A DNA stretch of 64,000 nt from Ixodes scapularis. Lineage: Eukaryota > Arthropoda > Arachnida > Ixodida > Ixodidae. A program made the position numbers and the translations under genes. Position 1 is the stretch's first letter. Each line of letters starts with the position of its first letter. Location of the stretch: assembly GCF_016920785.2 (NCBI RefSeq), contig NW_024609839.1, positions 27,036,749 to 27,100,748 of the forward strand. The letters are read 5' to 3'. Shown here piece after piece: positions 23,149 through 33,960 of the stretch. The notes under the pieces were generated by a model. The model was given only the letters and a program-made list of their open reading frames with translations. It was not told where the DNA came from and did no database searches.

Positions 23149-23176
23149 TAAACCTGCATAAATGTATGCAGGTTTA
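23149..23176. repeat. 12-bp stem hairpin
   Basis: TAAACCTGCATA, four bases, then TATGCAGGTTTA. It lies 25 bp to the right of the 46-bp palindrome. Confidence 0.85.
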
Positions 23177-23179
23177 TTT

Positions 23180-24340
23180 TTGTCTTGTTCGATAGAACAA
23201 AATTTCTAACATTAAAACTGCCCACCTAACTGAATACAAATATCGAGAGAACGGTGGTATTAAGCATATTTATGAGAAAAATAAAAAAAAGTTTGCGAGG
23301 ATTTATATTAAATATCACGAGCAGCCGAGCCCCATGAGAAGCTTAAAAGCGACCACACACAGAACATCCGTGCTGCACACGCGGAAAAATATGGCAGTTG
23401 GCTCGGTGAGTGAAACACGCGCCATCAATGTTTTATCTTTTCCATCGGCGTGTACTATCGCTAATTAATTACACCCAAATGACGCACAAGCCTTAGCATA
23501 AGCCTATATTACAAATGTGGCATTTCCTCTAGTCATTTCCCGACTTCTTGATTTACGGCGCAATATCAAGGTGCAATCGAAAATGTGAAACAAAAAGAGA
23601 AGGTTGTATACTCCGTTTTAACGGAACTTGGCAATGAGTGGAAGCTACAGCTCCGTCGAGCCAGTCATTGCCGAGAGTAAAACCTAAGCCGTCGGACATG
23701 AAGGGGAGGAAGAAGTCCCTTCTTGCCGCGGACCCATAGTTTGTGTTCCAGACGTCTGTTTTGCTTCCCTCGGAGATCATTAGACTGCCATTCAAAATTC
23801 GTACCAACTCGGCTTTTCTCTCTCTCTCTCCAGCCCGGGGCTTCGACAGCATTGCGCGCAACTAACGAGATACAGTACAGTCACGTGACTCCTTCCGACG
23901 AGCTGATTGGCTCACTGACACCGTCTACCTTCGCCGTTTGCCCAGTTTTGTGCGAGACGGAGTAGTAGTGATGGAGTTGCGACATATCGCTTCGCTCGTC
24001 GAGAATTGCCTATATTCTGCCAAAGCGAACAAGGATACGAAACGCCAACGCTATACGTCAGATTCGAGCCTGAAGCTGGTACGATGCCAGAAGTCTTCGT
24101 GGACGACGAGTATTGTGCCCGGCGATTACGACATAGGTATAGGGCAGAAACTACGGTTTTAGCGACGACATTAGAGCACTATTCGGGGTTGGGCGAGTAT
24201 CACTTCGAATGGAATAGCGCTGCGTCATGCCTAGCTTCAAAACGGTAGAGGAAGCTGGTATACCGTGGGTAGATTTCCTTTGCACTGTAAAGGATATGAG
24301 TGAGCAGCGGTTTTCAGTTTGATTCAGTATTCTCGCACGA
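23180..24340. other. Intronic sequence, nothing recognised
   Basis: Short (CT)n at 23817-23831. Open frames around 23553-24248 have no recognisable domains. Confidence 0.45.
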
Positions 24341-24345
24341 TTGTG

Positions 24346-24558
24346 AGGAGAGCAAATCGTTTGCGTCTTGCCCAGGGTGATGTCAAAAGCACGCCGAGTT
24401 TTGATAGGCTTTGATTGGGAGGATAGAGGGTAGAAAAAGATGCCCTAAAGTCTACCATTATTTTTTTAAACAACTAATAAGGGTTTGGTGTTTTGATATT
24501 ACCGCGACCCCCGTGCAGACGAACTTGAGAAGCAGACGAACTTGAGTTTCAGCATAGT
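24346..24558. mobile_element. Palindromic MITE family A, copy 3, decayed
   Basis: Retains GGTGATGTCA, GCCGAGTTTTGATAGGCTTTGATTGGGAGGATAGAGGGTAGA, AGTCTACC, GACCCCCGTGCAGACGAACTTGAG and a second GAAGCAGACGAACTTG. The right half is scrambled. Confidence 0.65.
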
Positions 24559-24676
24559 AACTAACAGCTTAAGAGATGCAGACAGTGGTGAGTACCGAGC
24601 ATCTCATTACCCCTCCACAGCCAATGAAATCGCGGTATTATCCGTTGTGAACTTCGTAGGACGAATCACGAAGCAT

Positions 24677-24904
24677 TGCGGAGCGTAAGTTGTCTGCTTT
24701 TTGCAGAGGGGACGCGATGATGTCAGAACGCCAAGCTCGTATTGGTTGATTAAAAATAAAAAAAAATGAAAATAGTGGGTAGGCCTCAGGGCATCTAGCA
24801 TTGAGGTCTACCCGCTATCCTTCCAATCCAAGCCAATCAGAACTCGGCGTCGTTCTGACGTCACGGCAACCCCTGCGCATGAAGCAGACGACTTGCTCTC
24901 CGCA
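24677..24904. mobile_element. Palindromic MITE family A, copy 4
   Basis: Left TGCGGAGCGTAAGTTGTCTG and right GACGACTTGCTCTCCGCA are inverted termini. The right flank is TA (24905-24906); the left flank is AT. The interior carries GATGATGTCAGAACGCC and GGCGTCGTTCTGACGTCACGG. 228 bp, non-coding. Only about 120 bp separate it from copy 3. Confidence 0.9.
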
Positions 24905-25257
24905 TAGGCGTGACCATAAAAGCCACGCCCATCGTTTCTAAAGCTCTCAGTTGCTACAGTGAGAGAAACATGGCCATCGAACTACGATGAGAGAAAGGGA
25001 AACGTGAAGCCGCAGTTACCTTGCTCATAAATGTTTCACAAAACAGTGTTCGCCGGAGACATGATGACATGCGGAATGTCTGCGGACGTACGCCTCACGC
25101 ATATTTAAAGCATGTTTGCTTCAAACATAAGTATGTTTCGAACATGCCTGCAGACAGTTTTAGCATGTTCGATATGACCGTCATATAAGGAAGAAACGGG
25201 CCTCACACTTTAAAAAAAAGGGGGTACCACCTTACACCCTTTTGTCCCACATAATAC

Positions 25258-25549
25258 ACCACAATTGTGGTACCTTACAGCAGAACCCAATGTTTAAAAA
25301 ACTACTTTTTCGTACGAACCATTAACGAATGGAACAGTCTTCCTGCCAACATTACCAATGTCTCGTCCGTTCAGGAATTCGCCTCATCACTACAGCGTTA
25401 TTTCTTAGATGTGCAGTCCTACATGTTTTTCCTTTTACTAGCGTGCAATGTGGTTTTCTTCTTGTGTGTTGCCCTGTGTGCCCTCTCCTGCCTTGGCTGC
25501 CAAATGGAAGCCGGCAGTATGTCTAAATAAATAAATAAATAAATAAAAA
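25258..25549 (+). pseudogene. LINE (non-LTR retrotransposon) 3' end, 5'-truncated
   Basis: The open frame at 25267-25530 carries the usual C-terminal tail of a LINE reverse transcriptase polyprotein: NYFFVRTINEWNSLPANI, then SVQEFASSLQRYF, followed by a hydrophobic stretch and stop. The sequence ends in a TAAA-type repeat (AAATAAATAAATAAATAAAA), the 3' end used for target-primed insertion. The catalytic core is absent, so it is a dead 5'-truncated copy, nested in the terminal-inverted-repeat element. The LINE clade cannot be fixed from this fragment. Confidence 0.8.
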
Positions 25550-25695
25550 CTCCATTTCAACGTACAGCGCCTTACAATCGAACAGACGGCCCCAAAGTTT
25601 ACGAGGGGCTTGATGGCGGTGCGATGTAACTTATTAAATAACTCAAGCACCTATCAAAGCCCACAAAAAGAAAACACTGAGGATTTGCAGTAAGG

Positions 25696-25720
25696 CCCCC
25701 CCCCCCCCCCCAAAAAAAAA
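25696..25720 (+). repeat. C16-A9 homopolymer junction
   Basis: Sixteen C followed by nine A, then a second A run and a T run to 25749. It lies in the right-hand part of the terminal-inverted-repeat element. Confidence 0.9.
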
Positions 25721-25929
25721 ACAAAAAAAAAACGATTTTTTTTTTTTGTAGTTGGTCACACGTACATCAGCTAATTTAACAAGTTGCACCACACGGCTAT
25801 CCAGACTTTCGTGAAAGCTAATACCGTCAGAGGGACGCCAGTGTGCAAGCTGTACGTTGAACTGAAGTTTTGGGGTGTCTTATATGGGACAAAGGGTGTA
25901 AGAATACACCCTTTTTTTAAAGTGCAGGC

Positions 25930-28025
25930 TTGTTCCGCAGACTCATGATATTTAGGACTCGAGACTGGGAAGGAAACTTTCGATGTATTAGCAGCGTAGC
26001 CGCCGGCTCGACACATTATACAGTCTTCAAATCTCGTGAAATGGACCGCTGCCCTTTCCCCGAAACAAAGCAGTGCCTCAACGGTGTATACAACGCGCCG
26101 CGATACGAAACACACTGTGCACCCAAACACTGCACTCACGACACGGTCCAAAAGGCCCCGTTAGCCTATAGCTTTAAGCCCCCGGCACACACACACGTCG
26201 ACGTAAACTCCAAGACAGCGACGCACCGCCACACCTACACCACCTACACACATTATCGCGCTAATTCGACTCGCACTTCGACTACACAAAAGGTGCACAG
26301 TCTCCAAACTATCTACCAAAACTATACAAGGCTCTCGCGCTATAACCCTCTCATCGCACTCAAACGAGTCGCTCGTGTAATCCGATAATCGTCACCCCAA
26401 GTCGGCCACGCGTATACACGTTCTCCGGGGAGGGCCACGCACGCGACTATAAAGAAACAACACCACGACGCAAGGCGCTCAGAACCCTCGGCTGGTGGTC
26501 CCAATCGGAAATCTGTCTCCACACATCCACGTCTCGGTCTCCACACACCGCCTCTTTCGCAGTCACGCACTCGACACTCGCACGCACCCTTCTCCACGAA
26601 CGCGCAAACGCGAGGTCTGCGAAGTACGGATTGTTAACTATACAACGGGAACGAGTGGGCAGATCGGTCGGCTCGTGGACGGCGTCCCAACAATCGCGCA
26701 CAAACTCCATTAATTATCCGGCTTCCTTTCTTCCCCCCTTTGAATCCCGTAACGAAGTCTAACTAATCCTCAACTTGGGTCAGTGTGCGGGGTGTACGCG
26801 GGGCTCCCCACTCCTTCTGTTTTCGCGTTCTTGTACGATCCGTCACCGTCGGAGCGGCGGCGCGAGACGCGGCGGGAAAAGGCCTAATCTCGGACGACGT
26901 GAATAGGTTCTCGCACCATGGTTCGCCGCAGCAACTAAGTCAGGTATTCGGTTGGGAAAGCCGACCGAAGCGGGGACGGCGTGCCGAAGAAAGAGGGTGA
27001 ACCCGGAAAAGGATATCTCTGACTGTGCCGGCGAGTAGGTGTCATTTATAGGACGGTGCCCCGGAACGCGAAGAATTCCGAGTCCGAGCGCCAAATAACG
27101 GACGTATGTTTCGCTCGCTCGCACTTGTGTTTAGATCTGTTTCTATTCAAAGACACAAGCGGGCACAGGGACGACGATCTCGTGAACCTAGATTAACAAC
27201 ATGCAGCATGGGGAACACGAAACGTGACTCCAGCGAAATCCACGGCCCCTAGCGGCTAAAACAGAAAACTTTGGAGACGGGTTCGCTCGCCTGCCTTCTT
27301 GTGCGAATCAGATATCGACAGCGTCTAACGATCTAAAAACGAAGCCGTGAAACTAGGAACAAAAGCACACGACATGAAAATTGTTTGCCGTCATAGCACT
27401 GCGGCGGCGCTGCTGTCGGCACTGCACGTATATGCCAACGCTTGCCGGATTCGGTTTCTGCGCCTGGTATGGGCAAACGCAGGCTTGTTTCTGTAAACAG
27501 TGGGTTGGTGTATAGACCATGCCGAACACTGCCTTCTGCGCCCTGCCATTTTAATCTGGTGGCTGGACAGCACGGTCTGATCCCGCGCAGATCTGGGAAT
27601 TATCAGACGCCATGCCCATATCCCTGGTCCAATGACTCGGCATTTTTCGCCCGAGTGATATGAGCGCTAGGAATCTGTGTAGCCTACCCGAAATGTTACC
27701 GCCTGGAATAAATGTGTCAAGTCACTGCGCTGGGGCAGCAAGGGCACAGCACCTGAAGTTCCTATAGAGATAAAAGCTTCCTACAAGTAGTGACATTTTT
27801 GAAGCGCCGACTGTGTGACGGTGCAGGTTTTAGGGAGCGAATGGCGGCGCACAGCACAAGTTTGAACTGAATGCCGCCATATTGTTCCAGCGGAATGTGG
27901 TTTGTCATTTGTATTGGTTCTCATTACTTGTGAAAATAAGTATCGAGGGACTTTAGGCGCACCTGGTCGTACATCAGAGCACGTTCGACGACCCAGAAGA
28001 TGAAGACGTGTCAGAGCACAGGAGT
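25930..28025. other. Intronic sequence, nothing recognised
   Basis: Moderate-GC DNA. Short open frames on both strands, no domain recognised, no clear repeat family apart from possible weak similarity of 27950-28030 to 30740-30790. Confidence 0.4.
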
Positions 28026-28029
28026 TGAA

Positions 28030-28175
28030 TACAGTACTTTGTTTCCTCTCTAGTCCAGACGCAGGCAACGCCACGAGCTGATGGGTGTGACTTGCGCTCT
28101 TGAAGCTGTTTGATTTGTAACATTAGCTCGCAGCGTCGGCTGCGTCTGAACTAAAGCTGGAACGAAGTAAGGAGT
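28030..28175. mobile_element. Fold-back repeat family J, copy 1
   Basis: TTTGTTTCCTCTCTAGTCCAGACGCAGGCAACGCCACGAGCTGATG pairs with AGCTCGCAGCGTCGGCTGCGTCTGAACTAAAGCTGGAACGAA about 60 bp further on. Related copies are near 30795-31015 and 39740-40200. The right flank (28191-28330) also resembles the right flank of the 31-kb copy, so the repeated block may be longer than the palindrome. Confidence 0.65.
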
Positions 28176-28179
28176 GATC

Positions 28180-29670
28180 TGTAAACTTTTCAAGCCATAT
28201 CACTCAGGGGAAAAAACGCCGAGTCACTAGCATGTGGACGCACATGCGGCGTTAGAAATCCCACGTAAGCGATGTACCGCGCATTCTTCCAACGGGTTCC
28301 ACTGCCCAGCCCAGACAAAGATGACAAGGCAAAGACCTTTCAGTGTATCAAGTGATCTCCCCAAAGACAAGCTGTCAACATGAGTCGTATCACTCTAAAT
28401 AATGACTGAGCGTCCACTTTCGCACAGCGCACGTAATGATCAATCACTGTGATCTTCGGAGGAGCTAACCGGGCGATTGACCGGGCGAATAGAAACAGTC
28501 CGACTCAAAAACCGCCACCTGCGAAGTGGAAAACGAGAAAGCGAAACGTCGCGACTGTCGTTTGGACGTACGAACTTTCGTTCGTACGCGCTCCGCTGTT
28601 CGCCTTTCAATTGAGGCCGATGGTACATATATGAAACAACAGCAAATAGTCCTAACAATATTGCGCAAAAAAAAATTATACCCATGGTACAAAGCCGGAC
28701 GTGTAGACACCCCGTTAATTCTTGCGGTCCCCTCAATTATACAATGTGGACTACGGTCACCGATGAATTCAGGGCCATATTAAATCAAGTGTGTATAAGA
28801 CTGCTGCGAAGCAAAACCATAAACACAACTATACTGTGAAACCGAACGTCACAACGCCTCCAAACGCCGATGCTGATTGCTAGTTTCCTCGATGACAGAT
28901 GTATACTAAGTGGGGAGGGGGAATCGACTAAACATACTAGGGCATGTCGGATGAAATGATCTCAAATTGCTTTATAATGCAGATGAAAATGGGTCAGAAA
29001 CAGCAATTGACTTATTTAAACGTTCAATGGTCTTCGTTTGTTTTTTCTCATCTAGTATTTGTTTAGTTTGTACTCCTTGACACATTTACCTGAGCATGCA
29101 GAACAATTTTACCAACGAGTGATAGACGTTCGTCCTGTAACTGGAGACGCGCATTTCGTTTTAATTTTAATCGACTAACGTTCTCTGGAATGAAGTTCAA
29201 CATCCCGACAGAGGAACGAGTCGAAAACAACTGTCAGGTCGTCACTCCTTCGTTGACGCGTAATTCATTCGAGATTTTGAAGGGACCCCGGTAGCGGCCG
29301 GTCGAATGTATAATAGCTGACAGCCTGACTGCGGCTTACCTTGAATTTATCCGGGAATTTGAGAGTATTTTTTGCAGAGAATGTTTCACGAGTTAAGAAC
29401 TAGGGTCTCTGGAAAGGTGTGAACGGCATGGCGTCTCCTCTAAACGTACGGCTCCCGGCACGCACATCGTTGCCTTCCCCCGTGCTTGCTCCTATAGCTC
29501 ACGATAGGCCGAAGCGTCATCGAAAGCTCGCGCTGGAAGCGGGGCATAAGAAACTCCTCCCTGCCGTTTTCACTTTGCCAGTTACGACAAAGGTCGAGAG
29601 TTTCGATTCGCCACAAACGACCGTAGAGTTTGTTCCAAATAAATTAACCGCGTGGAATTGATATTGAATA
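28180..29670. other. Intronic sequence, nothing else recognised
   Basis: Mixed composition; no coding region or mobile element identified by eye. Confidence 0.4.
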
Positions 29671-29677
29671 TAGGCTA

Positions 29678-29893
29678 TGCAGAGCGCAAGTTCGTCTGCT
29701 TCTTTTGTAAGGGTTGTGGTGACGTCAGACCGCCAAGCTCTGATTGGCTCTGACTGAAGGATAGCGGGTAGACCTCAAGGCATGTAGCATTGAGGTCTAC
29801 CCACTATCCTTCCAATCAAATCCAATCAGAACTCGGCGTCTTTCTGAGGTCACCAATACCCCTGCAAAAGAAGCAGACGACTTGCTCTCCGCA
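29678..29893. mobile_element. Palindromic MITE family A, copy 5, with TA flanks
   Basis: Termini TGCAGAGCGCAAGTTCGTCT and AGACGACTTGCTCTCCGCA; TA at 29676-29677 and 29894-29895. The inner arms GATAGCGGGTAGACCTCAAG and CATTGAGGTCTACCCACTAT are nearly complementary. One GTGACGTCAG motif and inverted ATTGG/CCAAT boxes are present. One of the best preserved copies. Confidence 0.92.
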
Positions 29894-30330
29894 TAGCCTA
29901 GATTCTATAAGGCATGCACCTCAAATCCAGTTCAACTGAGAAACGCACGAACTTCATGATTTCTTTGTAAAGACTGTCATTTCAAGCTCACGTATAGGTG
30001 AGTGGCTCGGTTCAATTTTTTACCCAATGGGACGCTTGGGAGATTGCGGTCTCCTTTCGAGCATTAAAACTTCCAATATGTGTATCGCCGGCACGAAAAG
30101 TTGAGCAGCGTATACGAACGGTAAGCCTTGGAACGTTAAAAGTGTTTTTATAGTCGCAAACAACTTCAGAAACGCGGGGCGAGGCGAGTTTCAAGCATCT
30201 CATCATCGTCGCGCAGCCAATGAAAATGCAGAATAAGCAGATAAGAAAGTCAAAGAACTTATCACGAAGCGAGAAATGTGAACGCAATAAGCCACGTCCT
30301 GTGTTTCTTATATAGCAGCCAGTGACTATA

Positions 30331-30549
30331 TGCGGAGCGCAAGTTCGTCTGCTTCTTGCACATGGGTTGCAATGATGTCAGAACGCCGAGCTCTTACTGG
30401 CTGATTGAAAACAAATAGTGGATAGACAACAAGGCATCTAGAGCATTAAGGTCTAGCAACTATCCTTTCAATCAAAGTCAATCAAAGCTCGGCGTCGATC
30501 TGACGTCAGCCCAACCCATGCGAAAGAGGCAGACGACTTTCTCTCAGCA
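30331..30549. mobile_element. Palindromic MITE family A, copy 6, with TA flanks
   Basis: Termini TGCGGAGCGCAAGTTCGTCT and GACGACTTTCTCTCAGCA; TA at 30329-30330 and 30550-30551. It lies 440 bp from copy 5 and 1.2 kb inside the dac intron-1 donor. Carries TGATGTCAG and CTGACGTCAG motifs. Confidence 0.9.
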
Positions 30550-30794
30550 TACAAGTTTAGAAAGATGTTCACATGACGTCATTAGAGATTAGCGTGCAGG
30601 GAACGACCCATCATTTCAGTATCGACAACTTCGTGAACGCAAAACACAGCGATCAACTCTCAGTAAAAGCTTAGAAGAAAAGGGGCAGTCAGCTTCTTGT
30701 TCAGTATACACAAACCCAACAGGAACCCGCAACCTGTGCCTGATATCATACCGTCCGCCACGACTGGTCGTAGAACTAAAGCTATACATACTTT

Positions 30795-31015
30795 GTTTCC
30801 CCTTAAGTCCGGACGTACGTTACGAGCTGATGAAACCAGTCACACGTAATAAACAGCGCACCAACAGTTGGTGTTAGTCATGTTTCTGTATACTCGTTCT
30901 ATCATCGGTGAATCAATCGTGTAGAGGGAAGGTTAAGTGACCTGCGCTTTTGGCAGTGTTCGATTGGTTGCATCACCTCGTAGCGTCGGCTACGTCGAGA
31001 ATTAAGGTGAAACGA
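30795..31015. mobile_element. Fold-back repeat family J, copy 2
   Basis: CTTTGTTTCCCCTTAAGTCCGGACGTACGTTACGAGCTGATGAAACCAGTCACACG at the left and CACCTCGTAGCGTCGGCTACGTCGAGAATTAAGGTGAAACGAATC at the right are diverged inverted arms of the same family as 28030-28175. Confidence 0.6.
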
Positions 31016-31497
31016 ATCATGATAATAATTAGGCAGTCATCAGAGTTCAACAAACATGCAACTCTGATGTAAAGTTGTGGGAAGTTATCCAGGTCACAAA
31101 TCAAATGGAGGCTTAAGGTATACATCGTTCCAACGCTTATCAACCAGGCGAAGAATGCGGAGTCACTGGGCTGCAGACATATACATGCACGGCGTCTGCT
31201 ATTTCGCAGAAGGGGAATGTATACTCAGAACGCACTCCACAGTCCAATAGACAAAGATGGTAGAGCGCCGAAGGTGATTATTGGAATAGTCTATAGAAAA
31301 CCGTTAAGCACGGAGATCTATTGCCCACCTAAAGACGTTCATTCCACACTATTATTTGTTGCTGCTGGATAAACATAAAACCACTTACGGTATTAAAGAG
31401 GAAAGCCGGTAAAAGCAGTTGATAAAGCATACTGCTTTGTGATTGAGATCAAGCATTTGACCAGTATGATTGGTGCTGCACAGTGATGTAAACAACT

Positions 31498-31527
31498 CCC
31501 CCCCCTCCCCCCCCCCCCCCCCCCCCC
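31498..31527 (+). repeat. Poly-C tract with one interruption
   Basis: About 29 C broken by a single T, 170 bp inside dac intron 1 from the splice donor. Confidence 0.9.
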
Positions 31528-31695
31528 TTCCCGGCCCCAAACACCACTTGCCCAAACCGAGTGCACCCTTTCCAGAAGAATATCTTACGCAAAGTACACA
31601 AACCCATGGTATGCACCCCCTCAGATCTACAATCCTGGGGTGACGCAGGCGTCAGGACGTGCCCGGTCTGAAGCGCCAAGAACGCGCCCGTTCGC

Positions 31696-31701
31696 TCTTA
31701 C
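31696..31701 (-). other. dac: Splice donor of dac exon 1 (phase 2 intron)
   Basis: On the minus strand the coding sequence reads ...GCG AG then GTAAGA. Read on without splicing, the frame gives AGG TAA and stops at once, three bases inside the intron. DACH homology also ends here. The AG left over must be completed by the next exon (AGN: Ser or Arg). Confidence 0.9.
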
Positions 31702-32300
31702 CTCGCCGTGGTGCAGTCCTTGTAGAGCGCATCAAAGTCCTTGCACGAGAGCAGCTTGCAGCGATTCACCCCTGGCTGAATGGCGCCGAGTCCCCGCAGG
31801 ATCCTGACCTGCTCGACGTTGCACACGATCGGCGTGATGTCCAGCCTCTTCAGCTTCGTGTACACCGTGTGCAGCCCTCCCACCAGGTGCTTGAGGAACA
31901 GCTCGAACGCCTGCGGCAGGCACAACAGGTACTCGCCGGCCACGTAGAAGGCGGCCACCTTGGCTCCGCGGTAGTCGATGAGCCTGCAGTCCGTCGCCGA
32001 CGCGTCCGACGGGATACCAGGCGGAGAAGGCGGCGGCCGCATGGAGCCGTACAGGGCACGTCCGTTGAGACCGTGGAGTCCTGGTACGCCGAAGTGCTTG
32101 GGCGGCGGCGGTGGTGGCGGCAACGACGCGCCCAGCGGGCTCTCAGGCGTCGAACGGGTCGGGGTAAGGGACCCTAGTCCGGACTTGGGGCTGGCACGGC
32201 TGATGTGATCCGGGGACGAGTGCGCCGGCAACGGCGAGCCGAACGTCAGCGTCGGCGGCGACGGGGTCGCGCTGCTGCTGCCCACCGAACCGGCGTCCAT
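31702..32300 (-). CDS. dac: Dachshund (DACH/dac), first coding exon, partial gene
   Basis: Transcriptional co-regulator of the Ski/Sno/Dachshund family, acting in the nucleus in the retinal-determination and limb-patterning network. The exon encodes 199 residues plus two bases of the next codon. Residues about 104-196 are the DACHbox-N/DHD domain, with the hallmark stretches LCLPQAFELFLKHLVGG, HTVYTKLKRL, CNVEQVRILRGLGAIQPGVN and CKLL. Residues 1-103 are Ser/Pro-rich and include a run of seven prolines at 61-67. The ATG at 32300 has G at -3 and G at +4, and an in-frame TAA lies 30 bases upstream (32328-32330), which fixes the start. The exon ends ACGGCGAG followed by GTAAGA. In vertebrate DACH the same point is followed by a Ser-rich/RPGRPPKR stretch coded by later exons. 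None of those exons (nuclear-localisation stretch, C-terminal coiled coil) is visible at lower coordinates, so they lie beyond the window. Identity is strong; function in this species is by homology. Confidence 0.95.
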
Positions 32301-32453
32301 GACCGGTCGGCGAGCAGGACGGACCTCTTACGACGGACGCAGCTCCTCGCCACAGGTGCCGTTTTTTTCCCCTCGTAAAGAACTGGCCGAGGGTCGCTGG
32401 ATCAGCCTACTGGTCTGGAGTGTTGCAGTGGGCGTTGGACGTTCTCGGGCTTT

Positions 32454-32512
32454 CACTGACCGTTGAAGACGGTCCACCGGTCGCTCACTGACCACTGCAG
32501 ACGGTATCGTCT
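32454..32512. repeat. Direct duplication upstream of dac
   Basis: Two adjacent copies share TCACTGACC followed by AGACGGT, starting near 32454 and 32487. They lie 150-210 bp upstream of the dac ATG, probably in the 5' UTR. Too short to class as a known element. Confidence 0.45.
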
Positions 32513-32611
32513 GCTAGCGTAAGACGTACCGTGGTTGGCCAGGGACTGCCACCTTGCCGTTAGCTCTATTTCGGCTGGACCTTCGCTGCTGGCCGGACAC
32601 GATCACCCCCA

Positions 32612-32672
32612 CACGTTCACGGGACGTTCACAGGACTTTCACGGGACGTTCACGGTCCGGGACGTTCCGGAC
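32612..32672. repeat. GGGACGTTCAC short tandem repeats upstream of dac
   Basis: The block holds about five variants of an 11-14 bp unit: ACACGTTCAC, GGGACGTTCAC, AGGACTTTCAC, GGGACGTTCAC and GGGACGTTCC. It sits 310-370 bp upstream of the dac start codon, in the presumed promoter/5' UTR. Each unit carries an ACGT core. A function as binding sites is only a possibility. Confidence 0.5.
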
Positions 32673-33431
32673 GGGTCTCACACACTTTGGTCGTACGGCT
32701 CCAGAAGTTGTTCTCACTTCGGGACGTTTCCGGGACATTAAACGGACACGGGCGCGCGCACACGTCGTCGGCTCGCCGCGCTGACGGGGCAAGAGCTGCC
32801 TTGAATGCAACGTGCCGGCCCGACCGGCACCGAACGGCGGCGATCGGCGAGGGGCACCTCGCGGCCGCGTGGAGGCGTTGGCAACACTGCTGAAACTGGG
32901 GGAGAAGGAAAAGCCAACAATAAAAGGAAAATAAAACTGAGGAAGGGGAAGCAGTTCGCTCTTTCTCAACCCCGGTTATCCGGACGCGCCGTTGTCCGGA
33001 CGGGTATGTGGAGAGGGGGCGGGAACCAATGGAAGCGGACCGGTCGGGCTGCCCTTCCGATGCGGGACGAGACGGTGGGATGGGCCCGGGGCGGGTCGGG
33101 CCGGGCCGGGCCAACCCCCCCTCCCCCCTTCCCCCCCACCTCGGTGATGGGACGAGTAAAAAATAAAAGCCGCCGCCGAGAGATGGCGCTGCGGAGAGGT
33201 GCGCGCTCCGCGCGGTGCTCTGCAGAGAAAGCACACGGAAGGCGGAAGAATCTAGAGGAAAACGAGCAAAGGTTTTTGTTTTTTCGTTTTTTTTTTGTTT
33301 TTTTTTTTACCGTTTCGCTTTTCTGTTTTGAGTCGTGAAAGCAGAATCGCCAAGACGGTGCCGTCGAGACCCGAACGAATAGACGCTTTCACTAAAATGG
33401 ATCGTGAGGCCGCACTTTCCGAACGCCGCTA

Positions 33432-33960
33432 CAGTGCCACCAAACTTGTACGTAACCCGTTACAAGTAATGTGTTACGTGTACTTAGTGAGATTTCTAAG
33501 TTAACAAAATAACCACCTAGTTACTCTTTAAGGAAAGGAACGGGTAACGTATTTTCGTTACATTGCGATGAAGCAATAAGTAACGGGACTTAGTTACTTC
33601 TGGAGGCGAACGTGTATAATAGAAGTCAACAACCTAGTTTTTGCCCCATCTCGCGTCTGTAATTTGTAGAAAAAAAACTGTTTACTAGATTACAATTTTC
33701 TTTTCTCGCAAATTATGTTAGTATAGCCACTGTTATCACTGAATTAAAGTGTTAAAAAACAAGCAATTATTAACGAGGACAAATATTGAAAGCACTGCTT
33801 TATCAATACGAAACATTAAAAGTGACACGTTATTTCAAGCTGAGATAAAGCGTTCCTTTTGAATCGCAGTAACGAGTAACGTTCCTGGTTACTTTTTGAG
33901 CGAGTAACGCAAGTAACGGTATTTTGTTAATCTATTTCAGTAACGTGTACATGTTTGCCT
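33432..33960. mobile_element. hAT-like fold-back element, decayed
   Basis: CAGTGCCACCAAACTTGTACGTAAC at the left and, inverted, CAAACATGTACACGTTACTG at the right; many sub-terminal TAACGGG/GAGTAACG motifs occur in both orientations (33530-33600 and 33865-33930). No target duplication visible, so the ends are approximate. Confidence 0.45.

Larger units (their letters stand above)
25201..25927. mobile_element. Terminal-inverted-repeat element interrupted by a LINE tail
   Basis: Left CCTCACACTTTAAAAAAAAG...CCTTACACCCTTTTGTCCCACATAA (25201-25254) pairs with the right TTATATGGGACAAAGGGTGTAAG...ACCCTTTTTTTAAAGTGCAGG (25880-25927). Removing the LINE insert leaves a MITE-like element of roughly 430 bp. 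Superfamily not assigned. Confidence 0.7.
32301..33260 (-). promoter_or_regulatory. dac: dac 5' UTR and promoter-proximal CpG-rich region
   Basis: Immediately upstream of the dac ATG the DNA becomes clearly GC- and CpG-rich (for example 32730-32880 and 33000-33240), unlike the AT-richer flanks, and then grades into poly-T/AT sequence after 33270. This is what is expected of a developmental gene's 5' UTR plus CpG-island-like promoter. No TATA box or unique initiator could be assigned, so the transcription start is unknown. Two short repeats lie inside: a GACGTTCAC-type repeat and a TCACTGACC...AGACGGT duplication. Confidence 0.55.
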
